Assembly (NCBI GenBank): GCA_024653965.1
Contig: JANLGW010000149.1
Coordinates: 1 to 64,000, forward strand
Length of the DNA stretch: 64,000 nt
Reading direction: 5' to 3'
Source: Rhodospirillales bacterium
GTDB taxonomy: Bacteria > Pseudomonadota > Alphaproteobacteria > Rhodospirillales > Magnetovibrionaceae
Position numbers and translations under genes: made by a program. Of the stretch, positions 55,578 through 63,255 are shown one piece after another. The notes under the pieces are model-generated. The model searched no databases and was not told the DNA's origin. It worked only from the letters and a program-made list of their open reading frames with translations. How positions within the stretch are numbered: the first letter of the stretch is position 1; every line of letters starts with the position of its first letter.

Positions 55578-56567
55578 ATGAACAATGAAAATTCTACCGC
55601 CGACCCTATTTTGATTGCCGACATTGGCGGCACCAATGCGCGCTTTGCTTTGGCGCGGGCGGGGCGGATATGGGGCGAGGTGACGGCGCTGGCGTGCCGG
55701 GACCATGCGAGTTTGGCTGCGGCGGCAACCGTTTTTCTCGATTCTGTGCCTGAAACTGCCCGCCCCCGATCGGGTGTGATTGCGGTTGCATCGCCGATTT
55801 CGGGGGACCGAGTGCAACTCACCAATCTTGATTGGGCGTTCTCCATCGATCAACTGCGTCAGGATTTGCGCTTCGATACGCTCGATATTGTCAACGATTT
55901 TGCCGCGATCACTTGGGCCGTGCCGAGTTTTAATGACGGCGACCTATCCCCGGTAGGGAGGGGTAGCGCATGTGCGGGCGCTCCTATTGTCGTCATGGGC
56001 CCTGGATCCGGCCTCGGGGTTGCGGTGATGGTCCCCGTTTCGGGGGGGTGGGTCGTCCTGCCTACAGAAGGCGGTCATGTCACGATGGCCGCAGCGACGA
56101 CTGAGCAAGATCGGGTTCTCAATGTGCTGCGCCACAAATTCGGTCATGTGTCGGCAGAGCGCGTGCTTTCAGGTCCCGGCTTGGTGAATATTTATACCGC
56201 TTTAGGGGAACTGGAGGGGCAGTTGCTCCCAGCGCTTGACCCTGCAGGCGTCAGCATGCTTGCGGTAGCGGAGCCGGGATCGCGTGCGGCGGCGGCGCTG
56301 GATTTGTTTTTTGATTTTTTGGGCACGGCGGCATCCAACGCGGCGCTGAGCTGTGACGCGCGCGGCGGCGTGTATCTGGCGGGGGGCATCCTTGGCAAGG
56401 TGGAAGCTGCGCTGGTCGCATCCGGCTTCCGTGCTCGTTTTGAGGCCAAGGGCCGGTTTACGGATTATCTTTCACATATTCCAACGCTTGTGATCCGTCA
56501 CCCTTACCCCGCCTTGGCGGGTTTGGCCAAGGGCTCGCCCACGCCGTTAGCGGTCAGGGCTAAATGA
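55578..56567 (+). CDS. glk: Glucokinase (bacterial type, ROK-unrelated)
   Basis: Glk phosphorylates glucose with ATP to glucose-6-phosphate. It has the phosphate-1 loop LIADIGGTNARFALA, the catalytic region DIVNDFAAITWAVP with its Asp, VMGPGSGLGVAV, and LPTEGGHVTM; the C-terminal GGVYLAGGI completes the ATP site. This is the Escherichia-type glucokinase family (329 residues). It completes a full glucose-glycogen set and is divergent from pgm. Confidence 0.95.
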   Translation: MNNENSTADPILIADIGGTNARFALARAGRIWGEVTALACRDHASLAAAATVFLDSVPETARPRSGVIAVASPISGDRVQLTNLDWAFSIDQLRQDLRFDTLDIVNDFAAITWAVPSFNDGDLSPVGRGSACAGAPIVVMGPGSGLGVAVMVPVSGGWVVLPTEGGHVTMAAATTEQDRVLNVLRHKFGHVSAERVLSGPGLVNIYTALGELEGQLLPALDPAGVSMLAVAEPGSRAAAALDLFFDFLGTAASNAALSCDARGGVYLAGGILGKVEAALVASGFRARFEAKGRFTDYLSHIPTLVIRHPYPALAGLAKGSPTPLAVRAK

Positions 56568-56582
56568 GGATGACGATTGCAC

Positions 56583-56620
56583 AAAAAAAAGACGCCAGAG
56601 GGGGAAACCGCTCCGGCGTT
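56583..56620 (-). terminator. Rho-independent terminator facing the minus strand
   Basis: On the minus strand, AACGCC...GGCGTC with three more paired bases inside a mismatch is followed by eight T residues. No known minus-strand gene precedes it, which is the main reason for proposing a small RNA here. Confidence 0.65.
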
Positions 56621-56704
56621 AGATATTTGACCCCTTACTCTCCTACAAAGGAGAGGCCACTGGATATGCGAATGGGGACGCAGGCCAGTGAACACACACA
56701 CACA
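56583..56704 (-). ncRNA. Candidate small RNA with three hairpins and a terminator
   Basis: Read on the minus strand, an unbroken series of stem-loops ends in a strong terminator although no minus-strand gene lies upstream. Hairpin A: CACTGG/CCAGTG (56685-56690 with 56658-56663), with an inner TGCG/CGCA stem and a UCCCCAUU loop. Hairpin B: CTCTCC/GGAGAG around a six-base loop (56638-56655). Hairpin C: ACGCC...GGCGT with an eight-base U-run (56583-56620). Putative -10 and -35 elements lie just upstream. CUCUCCUUU in hairpin B is complementary to a Shine-Dalgarno sequence. Predicted length about 120 nt. No homologue was checked. Confidence 0.5.
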
Positions 56705-56709
56705 CTGAC

Positions 56710-56737
56710 ATACTATCCTGGTTATTTATGTGGTAAA
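56710..56737 (-). promoter_or_regulatory. Putative promoter of the candidate small RNA
   Basis: On the minus strand TTTACC and TAGTAT are separated by 16 bases. The start would be near 56703. This is a moderate match to sigma-70 elements only. Confidence 0.35.
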
Positions 56738-56904
56738 TTGTCCGGTCGGATGATCGGTGTAGTCTTTAAGGATTATTTCTCCTTGCGGGGAATTGGTGTT
56801 GATAAACAAATACAATGAGTTCGTGGAAGCAGATGGTCTTTCGCGGAGAGCCGGGGGAGCGTCTATCGAGTATGGACGCGCGGCGATACCAGGGGATGAC
56901 GTGC

Positions 56905-57543
56905 ATGAAAATTCTTCTGGCCGATGACCATAAGCTGGTCCGTGCTGGCCTTGTTTTAGTGCTGAAACAAATGGAATCAGGGATCGAGCTGCTTGAGGCC
57001 GGCACTGGCCGTGAGGCCGTCGCTTTGGCTGAAGCGCACGATGACATCGATTTGGTGCTGATGGATCTTGATTTGCCCGATGGCAGCGGCCTTGAAGCGT
57101 TGAGTTCCATCAATGCCAAGTCTTTGAATGTGCCTGTGGTGATTTTGTCCGCCATGGAAGATCAGGCGATGGTTTCTCGCGCTATGGAATTGGGGGCGCG
57201 TGGGTTTATTCCAAAATCTGCATCCGGCGAAGTGATGGTGAATTCCCTGCGTTTGGTATTATCTGGCGGCATTTGTTTGCCCCCGGGATATGGCGATGGT
57301 GTGCGGGGGGAAAAAAATGCGGAATTGCCGAATCTGACTCATCGGCAGTTGGAAGTTTTGCGCTTTATGGCGCAGGGCAATTCCAATAAGGAAATCGCGC
57401 GTGAATTGGGGATTTCTGAAAATACGGTGCGAGTGCATATTTCGGCGATCATTAGCGCCTTGGACGCCACGAACCGTACCGAAGCGGCCTACTCGGCCAT
57501 GCGTTTGGGGTTAATTCCACGCGCGAATATGGCGCTTTCATAA
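56905..57543 (+). CDS. NarL/LuxR-family response regulator
   Basis: A two-domain response regulator of 212 residues. The receiver domain (about 1-120) has the acidic pair ADDHK, phospho-acceptor LMDLDLPDGSGL, the conserved Ser in ILSAME and Lys in FIPKSASG. The C-terminal LuxR-type helix-turn-helix (about 145-205) has LTHRQLEVLRFMAQGNSNKEIARELGISENTVRVHISAI. I start at the ATG at 56905 with AGGGGA upstream. The hybrid kinase at 60081-57694 lies convergently next to it and is the likely partner, though no direct link is shown. Confidence 0.9.
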   Translation: MKILLADDHKLVRAGLVLVLKQMESGIELLEAGTGREAVALAEAHDDIDLVLMDLDLPDGSGLEALSSINAKSLNVPVVILSAMEDQAMVSRAMELGARGFIPKSASGEVMVNSLRLVLSGGICLPPGYGDGVRGEKNAELPNLTHRQLEVLRFMAQGNSNKEIARELGISENTVRVHISAIISALDATNRTEAAYSAMRLGLIPRANMALS

Positions 57544-57566
57544 ACTGAATTTTTGCGTCTAGGGTC

Positions 57567-57646
57567 GGATCGCTTTAGCTGGAATCGCTTATGTGATCTC
57601 AGCTAAAGCGTAAATTTTCCCCGATCAATATGTTAGAGGGCGATCC
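57567..57646. repeat. Palindromic dispersed element, copy 1 (about 80 bases)
   Basis: Bounded by GGATCG and its complement CGATCC, with an inner 10-base perfect inverted repeat (CGCTTTAGCT at 57571-57580 and AGCTAAAGCG at 57601-57610). Its left part is nearly repeated at 61249-61286 and its right part (ATCAATATGTTAGAGGGCG) recurs at 63198. It lies between two convergent genes and could also slow transcription. Confidence 0.65.
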
Positions 57647-57693
57647 ACACAATCGGCTGAAGCAAGAACGATTCAACAGATTGCGATCGCACT

Positions 57694-60081
57694 CTATAAC
57701 GCGGTCTGCGTTTCCTGAGGCGGTGTTGGGGGGGCGTTGCGCGCGTTCAATAAAATTTCATGGATCGTCGCGATCAACTCTTCGGGGCGCACCGGTTTGT
57801 GCAGAATTGGGAGGCCGCTTTTTTTGGCTTCGCGCAGCCGTTCCGGGGCGGTGTCGCCGGTGATGATGATGGCGGGAATGTTTTTGCCCAAGATATCGCG
57901 GATGGATTGGATGGCTTCGCTGCCGGTCGTCTGTGCTTCTAAGCGGTAGTCGGCGATGATCAAATCCGGCGTGCGTTGTTTGACGGCAAAGGCGTTCTTG
58001 AGAGATAGGCGGCTTGCCTCTTGGAAGGCGAGGGTCGTAAACCCCTGCATCTCCAACAAGGACTGCAAACCCATCAACACCTGCTCATCGTCTTCGATTA
58101 AAACAATATGGCCCTTATCTGAAGAAGGGGCGACATCGAGGAGGTGTGGCGCCACGGAATGGACAATGATTGAATTGTCCAAGGAAATTGGCGCTTCTAC
58201 CCAGAATAAAGATCCCTTGCCCAGCGTTGAGTGGCACCCCATGGCGCAGCCCATCAAATTCGACATGCGTTTAACGATGGATAGGCCAAGCCCAAGGCCT
58301 TGGCTGCGTTTTCGGGCGGCGTTGTCTATTTGGTAGAAATCTTGGAAAATCAGATTGAGTTGATCTGCGGGGATGCCGGGTCCGGTATCGCGGACCTCGA
58401 ACCGCACGCGGTTTCCGCGACGTCGGCAACCCACTAAAACCCGGCCTTGTTCGGTATATTTAATGGCATTGTCCACCAGATTTCGCACGATGGTCCCCAA
58501 TAGGGCCGGATCGCAATGGACGATGGCGCTGCTGGGAACGGTTCTGAGTTCCAAGTCGTTGGCCCAGGCCACGGCGGTGAGTTCGCTTTTGATGCGTTCA
58601 ATCATGGCCCCGGCGGAGAAATCCCGCATATTCGGTTGCACCACGCCGGCTTCTAGCTTGGATATATCAAGCAGCGTATTGAGCAGCTCTTTTAAGGAGT
58701 CCAAGGAATTGCGGATCAGGTTGATGATGTCGCGTTTTTCTTCGTCCTTTTCTTTGCCTTCCAGGGCATAGACGAACAGATTTAACGCCTGCAGGGGTTG
58801 GCGCAGGTCGTGACTGGCGGCGGCCAAAAAACGGGTCTTTGCGACGGATGCGTGCTCGGCTTCTTCCTTGGCTTGCGTAAGACCCGCCTCGCGCTGGCGC
58901 AACGTGTCGACCAGATACTGCAGAGATCGCGCCATGTCGGTAATTTCGTCTTCACCTTCCATGTCGATGGTGGTGGCGGTGCCTTCAGCGTGAGCCACCA
59001 TGGAACGGCGGAGACTGACCAAACGGTGCAACACGGTACGGTTGACGTACAGGAACGTTGCAACGGCTAGGAACGCGGAAATTAAGATAAACCCGACCAT
59101 CGCGTGCAAGATCATATCCATGGATCCGCTGGATACTTGATTGGTGGTATTGATGGATTTGCGGATGTCCCTTGTTGCAAGTTCCGACGCTGACATGAAG
59201 CGTTCGGAAATGGTGCGCGCAGAGCGCATGGTGGAGTCAATCTGGTCTTTCGCCAAGAAGTCTGCGTTTTTGACCGTAAACAGACTGTCTTTGCCTTCCG
59301 TTATGGTTTTCAGGCTTTGGTATATGTCTTCGGCGTCTAGCTTTGCCTCGACGGGTAAATAGTTCTTTTGCTGTTCTATATTATTGAGCGCTTTTTTGAT
59401 TTTGCTTTCCAACTGTTGGAGGGGCGCTGGGTGCTGGGCGGTTCTGGCCGCCATCAAACTGAAAATAATGGCATGAATGGATTGGTTCCATTGCTGAAGC
59501 GGTCCTGAGGCGACAAATGCTCCATTCGGCATGTTGGTGCTGAACTGCACGGACACCATGTCTTGCTGCAATTGCAAAATATTGTTGTCAATTTCATCAA
59601 GTTGTTCGGCGTAGATGATGCGGTTTTCGGTCAGTGTGTTGAGCGTCGTGTAGGTATCGAGCAGCAATCCCTTAAGGTCTAAAAGCTCTTGTTTGCGGTT
59701 GCCCGACAGGTTTTCATTTGAAATGCGGGCCAGGATTTCTTCCAGCCATTGAGCATCGTCGTCGACCTGTCCCATGAGGTTTAAGCGCGCCCATGTTGTC
59801 GGTGAAATGATCAGGTTGGCGCCAAGGCTGGCCATCGTTACGGACAATTGGCTGATATTGGAGGTGTCTTCAAGGGTGGGGATTTCGCGGTTGATCAGCG
59901 AGTCAAAATTATTTTGAAATCGGTTCAGCGCCAGAATGGATGCAATACCGGCGACAATGGCGGTGATGGTGATGAACCCTAAGGCCAAAAACAGTTTGGT
60001 GGAAATAGTTGATTGTGATTTCAAAGAATGCTGCGGTTGTGCCGTAGCTTCTGAAATTGGGTTATCTTCCGCCGTGTTCAT
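57694..60081 (-). CDS. Hybrid sensor histidine kinase with receiver domain
   Basis: A 795-residue membrane kinase. Predicted order: membrane helix (about 28-52), periplasmic helical sensor region (about 53-325), second helix (about 326-350), HAMP-like linker (about 350-405), HisKA with AAASHDLRQPLQALNLF (about 430), HATPase (NLVDNAIKYTEQG, DTGPGIP, GLGLGLSIVKR) and a C-terminal receiver (about 660-790: IVLIEDDEQ, LIIADYRLE, HKPVRPEE). The helical sensor region is of the TorS/four-helix kind. It is convergent with the LuxR-type regulator and divergent from a solute-binding protein, a layout that suggests a signalling trio. Confidence 0.9.
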   Translation of the reverse strand: MNTAEDNPISEATAQPQHSLKSQSTISTKLFLALGFITITAIVAGIASILALNRFQNNFDSLINREIPTLEDTSNISQLSVTMASLGANLIISPTTWARLNLMGQVDDDAQWLEEILARISNENLSGNRKQELLDLKGLLLDTYTTLNTLTENRIIYAEQLDEIDNNILQLQQDMVSVQFSTNMPNGAFVASGPLQQWNQSIHAIIFSLMAARTAQHPAPLQQLESKIKKALNNIEQQKNYLPVEAKLDAEDIYQSLKTITEGKDSLFTVKNADFLAKDQIDSTMRSARTISERFMSASELATRDIRKSINTTNQVSSGSMDMILHAMVGFILISAFLAVATFLYVNRTVLHRLVSLRRSMVAHAEGTATTIDMEGEDEITDMARSLQYLVDTLRQREAGLTQAKEEAEHASVAKTRFLAAASHDLRQPLQALNLFVYALEGKEKDEEKRDIINLIRNSLDSLKELLNTLLDISKLEAGVVQPNMRDFSAGAMIERIKSELTAVAWANDLELRTVPSSAIVHCDPALLGTIVRNLVDNAIKYTEQGRVLVGCRRRGNRVRFEVRDTGPGIPADQLNLIFQDFYQIDNAARKRSQGLGLGLSIVKRMSNLMGCAMGCHSTLGKGSLFWVEAPISLDNSIIVHSVAPHLLDVAPSSDKGHIVLIEDDEQVLMGLQSLLEMQGFTTLAFQEASRLSLKNAFAVKQRTPDLIIADYRLEAQTTGSEAIQSIRDILGKNIPAIIITGDTAPERLREAKKSGLPILHKPVRPEELIATIHEILLNARNAPPTPPQETQTAL

Positions 60082-60215
60082 GCCGATGGTCCTTGATGTG
60101 TAGGGTGAAACAATAGTATTACCTTAGGGATATCTCAATGATCACGCGTGCGCGGTAGGGGCTTTTTCTTTGGGCATGTGTAAAATGGCACAATACTTAA
60201 GCAAGGGGTAAAGCG

Positions 60216-61250
60216 GTGAAGCAAGCACGGATTGGTTTCTTGGGATGGGTGATGTTCGCAAGTGCGGTTTGCACTCCCGTGTCGGCTGCGGAAAAGTCGA
60301 CGGTAGAAATGGTGCGGGATCGTGGTTATGTCGTTTGTGGCGTGACGGATCGTATACCGGGCTTCGCCACTCAGGGCGAAAACGGGATGTGGAGCGGTTT
60401 CAATATTGATTTTTGCCGCGCCCTGGCATCTGCCGTATTGGGTGACGCCAGTGCTTTTCAGGCCGCTGATTACTGGATCGATGCCCTGGTCGCCAAAGAT
60501 ATTGACGTCTTGCATGCGGGTTCGACCTGGACCTTTAACCGTGACACGACTGAAAAGGTCGATTTTCCGGGTATTAATTTTTATGACGGCCAAGGCTTCA
60601 TGGCCCATGCCCAGCTTGGCGTGAAAACGCTTAAAGAAGCGATGGGCCACAAAGAGGTAAAAATTTGCGCCATTGGACCGACTTCCACGGCAAAAACAAA
60701 CCTTGACGATTTCATGGCGAAAAATGCGGTGCCTTGGCAGGTTATTCCTGTGCAGACCATGGACGGCATGTGGCGCGCTTTTTTTGGCGGACGGTGCAAT
60801 TTGGCCATTCATGATCGTACCGCGTTGGCCGGTGTACATGCCGGGCGGTTGAATGATTCCGCCGATTATGTCGTATTCCCCGAAGTGATCAGCAAAGAGC
60901 CTTTGTCTCCGGCGGTGCGTGACGATGACTCGGTTTGGCGCGATATGGTTACATGGGTAACCTATGTCACCATTGTGGCGGAAGAATTGGGCGTCACCCA
61001 GGCCAACGTGGATGATTTGAAGGCGAATTCGACAGTGCCCGAAGTGCGCCGGTTGTTGGGCGTTGAACCCGGTTTGGGCAAGGGGCTGTCCGTTGATGAC
61101 GAATGGGCCTATCGCGTGATTAAGCAGGTTGGCAATTATGGTGAAATTTTTAACCGCAACTTAGGGGATGGCTCCACGCTTAAGATGTCGCGTGGGCTCA
61201 ACACGCTGTGGACCAATGGCGGGCTGTTGTATGCCCCACCAATCCGTTAG
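60216..61250 (+). CDS. Amino-acid-type ABC solute-binding protein (orphan)
   Basis: A 344-residue periplasmic binding protein of the general L-amino acid (AapJ-like) family. The signal peptide is about residues 1-25 (GWVMFASAVCTPVSAAEKS). The mature part starts VEMVRDRGYVVCGVTDRIPGFA and has GFNIDFCRALASAVLGD and QVIPVQTMDGMWRAFFGGRCNLAIHDR. The start is GTG at 60216 with AAGGGG upstream. No permease or ATPase gene lies on either side, so it may serve another transporter or act as a sensor partner for the divergent hybrid kinase. Confidence 0.88.
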   Translation: MKQARIGFLGWVMFASAVCTPVSAAEKSTVEMVRDRGYVVCGVTDRIPGFATQGENGMWSGFNIDFCRALASAVLGDASAFQAADYWIDALVAKDIDVLHAGSTWTFNRDTTEKVDFPGINFYDGQGFMAHAQLGVKTLKEAMGHKEVKICAIGPTSTAKTNLDDFMAKNAVPWQVIPVQTMDGMWRAFFGGRCNLAIHDRTALAGVHAGRLNDSADYVVFPEVISKEPLSPAVRDDDSVWRDMVTWVTYVTIVAEELGVTQANVDDLKANSTVPEVRRLLGVEPGLGKGLSVDDEWAYRVIKQVGNYGEIFNRNLGDGSTLKMSRGLNTLWTNGGLLYAPPIR

Positions 61251-61286
61251 GGTCGGATCGCTTTAGGCGGAATCGGTTATGTGATT
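61249..61286. repeat. Palindromic dispersed element, copy 2 (left part)
   Basis: The 38 bases from AGGGTCGGATCGCTTTAG to GTTATGTGATT match the left part of copy 1 at 57561 with only a few changes. The copy starts within the stop codon of the solute-binding protein gene. Nothing else was identified in 61287-61497 apart from a possible promoter (TTGACC at 61391, TACCAT at 61415). Confidence 0.6.
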
Positions 61287-61497
61287 CAAGGGTGCGGGCG
61301 GCATTATCACTTTAGACCCCTACCAGCGAAGTTCGCAGCCCACGATTGAATATCGCATTATTGAAAAATCTTTTTTAAATCAACGCGCTATTGACCAATG
61401 TGCCGGGAATTGGGTACCATCTTCGCGTTAAATGTTTCCCAACAAAAGCAATAAATAAAATGGGCGCTCAACCGAGAGGGATTGGAAGTTTATCCGC

Positions 61498-62847
61498 ATG
61501 GGCGTTTTGACACTCATCTTACGCATCGGCCTCGTCATCTTTGTGGTCGAGGCATTTATCATGCTCGGCTTTTCGCTATTGCCGATTGAATTGCATTCGG
61601 CAACGGAAGCGTTGGTTGACGCCGTGTTGTTGACGTTATTAAGTGCCGCGCCGTTGTTGATGTGGGTGATTCGCCCATATGTGCGCGACCGGCGCGCGGT
61701 GGAGGTTGAAGCTCTGCACGCCCGCCACAAAAGCGAACGGCAATTGGCGCAAATTCTCAATGCCGTGGTGGATGGTATCATTACGATCGATAATCGCGGC
61801 TTTATTCAAATGTTCAATCCGGCAGCAGAAAAGATTTTCGGTTACAGCGCGGATGAAATTGTGGGCAAAAGCATCAATATGTTGATGCCGCCAAATGAAG
61901 CCCACCATCACGACGCCCATATGCAAAAATACAACAGCACGGGTAAGGCCAATATCATCGGTTTTGGTCGTGAAGTGATGGGGATGCGCAAAGATGGCAC
62001 CCAATTCCCCATCGAATTAGCCGTCAATGAAGTCGAAATCGAAGGCCAGCGTTTATTTACCGGCGTGGTGCGCGATATCACCGAACGAAAAAAGAATGAA
62101 CGGATATTGATCGAGGCTAGGGATCAGGCCGAGCGCGCAAACCGGGTCAAATCTGAGTTTATGGCCAACATGTCCCATGAACTGCGCACGCCCTTGAATG
62201 CCATTATCGGTTTTTCCGAAGTGTCGCGTACCCAGATGTTCGGCCCCTTAGGAAACGATAAGTACGTTGAATACGCAGGCGACATTCAAGATTCAGCCCA
62301 ACATCTGCTGGATTTGATCAACGATATCTTGGATATGGCGCGGATCGAGGCCGATAAGCTGGAATTATATGATGAAGTGTTTGATGTGTCCGAAATCGTC
62401 AGCACCCCGATGCATTTGGTGAACTCAGGTCGGGTATTGTTGCGCAATGACGTATCAAATGATTTGCCCTTGTTGCGCGCGGATAAACGCAGGGTGAAGC
62501 AAATCTTGCTCAACCTGCTGTCCAATGCCGTCAAATTTACTGCGGAGGGCGGAGAAGTTCGTGTCGAGGCTCAGGTCGGTGAAAACGGTGGGATCGAGAT
62601 TTGTGTTTTTGATACGGGAATCGGCATGACTTCGGAAGAAATCGTGCGGGCATTGAAGCCGTTCGAGCAAATCGACACTGGGTTGAACCGGAAATATGAA
62701 GGTACGGGTCTTGGGTTGCCTTTAGTGGAACGTTTGGCGCGGTTAAATGGTGGTAAGCTTGTAATCGAGAGCGAGCCAGGCCGCGGAACCTGTGCCCGGG
62801 TATGCTTTGAGTCTGAGCGCACCGTGGCGCGCAAACCCGATCTTTGA
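61498..62847 (+). CDS. Membrane-anchored PAS sensor histidine kinase
   Basis: A 449-residue kinase. Two N-terminal membrane helices (about residues 5-30 and 40-62) are followed by a PAS domain (about 80-200: ILNAVVDGIITIDNRGFIQMFNPAAEKIFGY, FTGVVRDITERK), HisKA with MSHELRTPLNAIIGF (about 222) and HATPase (NLLSNAVKFTAEGG, DTGIGMT, GTGLGLPLVERL). The PAS with a HHHDAHMQKY segment resembles FixL-type PAS sequences, whose heme-binding His lies in a similar stretch (IIGFGREVMGMRKDG follows), so an oxygen- or redox-sensing role is possible but unproven. No response regulator is adjacent. Confidence 0.88.
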   Translation: MGVLTLILRIGLVIFVVEAFIMLGFSLLPIELHSATEALVDAVLLTLLSAAPLLMWVIRPYVRDRRAVEVEALHARHKSERQLAQILNAVVDGIITIDNRGFIQMFNPAAEKIFGYSADEIVGKSINMLMPPNEAHHHDAHMQKYNSTGKANIIGFGREVMGMRKDGTQFPIELAVNEVEIEGQRLFTGVVRDITERKKNERILIEARDQAERANRVKSEFMANMSHELRTPLNAIIGFSEVSRTQMFGPLGNDKYVEYAGDIQDSAQHLLDLINDILDMARIEADKLELYDEVFDVSEIVSTPMHLVNSGRVLLRNDVSNDLPLLRADKRRVKQILLNLLSNAVKFTAEGGEVRVEAQVGENGGIEICVFDTGIGMTSEEIVRALKPFEQIDTGLNRKYEGTGLGLPLVERLARLNGGKLVIESEPGRGTCARVCFESERTVARKPDL

Positions 62848-62875
62848 AAAAACATCTAAAATTCCATTCCATAGG

Positions 62876-62904
62876 TTGACAGGAGGGGGTAAGCCCCTTA
62901 TGTT
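62876..62904 (+). promoter_or_regulatory. Strong sigma-70 promoter of rpmJ
   Basis: TTGACA at 62876-62881, a 17-base spacer and TATGTT at 62899-62904. The spacer contains a small GGGG/CCCC dyad. Such a strong promoter fits a ribosomal protein gene. Confidence 0.75.
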
Positions 62905-62957
62905 CCGCGGCCTCAGGGACATTTGCGGCCTTGGGCACTTTATTTAGGATGGATGTT

Positions 62958-63083
62958 ATGAAGGTCAGGAACTCGCTTAAATCTGCGAAAAACCGCGACA
63001 AGAACTGCGTTGTGGTGCGCCGTAAGGGCCGCGTCTATGTGATCAACAAGAAAAATCCGCGCTTTAAAGCGCGTCAGGGTTGA
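62958..63083 (+). CDS. rpmJ: 50S ribosomal protein L36 (C-minus type)
   Basis: A 41-residue ribosomal protein: [17 protein letters not shown] opening and [21 protein letters not shown] ending. Its start, length and basic character are those of alphaproteobacterial L36. It lacks the zinc-binding CxxC/CxxxxH pattern of the C-plus form and has a single Cys. A clear sigma-70 promoter lies 54 bases upstream and a terminator follows, so it is a single-gene unit. Confidence 0.96.
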   Translation: MKVRNSLKSAKNRDKNCVVVRRKGRVYVINKKNPRFKARQG

Positions 63084-63140
63084 TCTAGAATTTCGGGCGG
63101 TGGCGCGGTGATGCGCTCCCCTTGAGTACGTTTAAATGAG

Positions 63141-63170
63141 ACCGCGCCTCGTAAAGAGCGCGGTTTTATT
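63141..63170 (+). terminator. Rho-independent terminator of rpmJ
   Basis: ACCGCGC (63141-63147) pairs with GCGCGGT (63158-63164) around a ten-base loop and is followed by TTTATTT. Confidence 0.85.
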
Positions 63171-63183
63171 TATGGAAAAGCAA

Positions 63184-63223
63184 ATGGCCGCGCCCCTATC
63201 AATATGTTAGAGGGCGCGGCCAT
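63184..63223. repeat. 40-base hairpin sharing its loop with the dispersed element
   Basis: ATGGCCGCGCCC and GGGCGCGGCCAT form a perfect 12-base inverted repeat around CTATCAATATGTTAGA. Loop and adjacent bases (ATCAATATGTTAGAGGGCG) are shared with copy 1 at 57623-57642. It lies between the rpmJ terminator and a convergent gene and could end the latter's transcript. Confidence 0.65.
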
Positions 63224-63255
63224 TGTCATGAGAATATCCGGGCGCGGGAGTTTTT

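Noticed and set aside
56691-56705. CA dinucleotide repeat as a microsatellite or phase-variation switch
   Set aside because: It is short, lies outside any coding start, and fits as the 5' part of the candidate small RNA.
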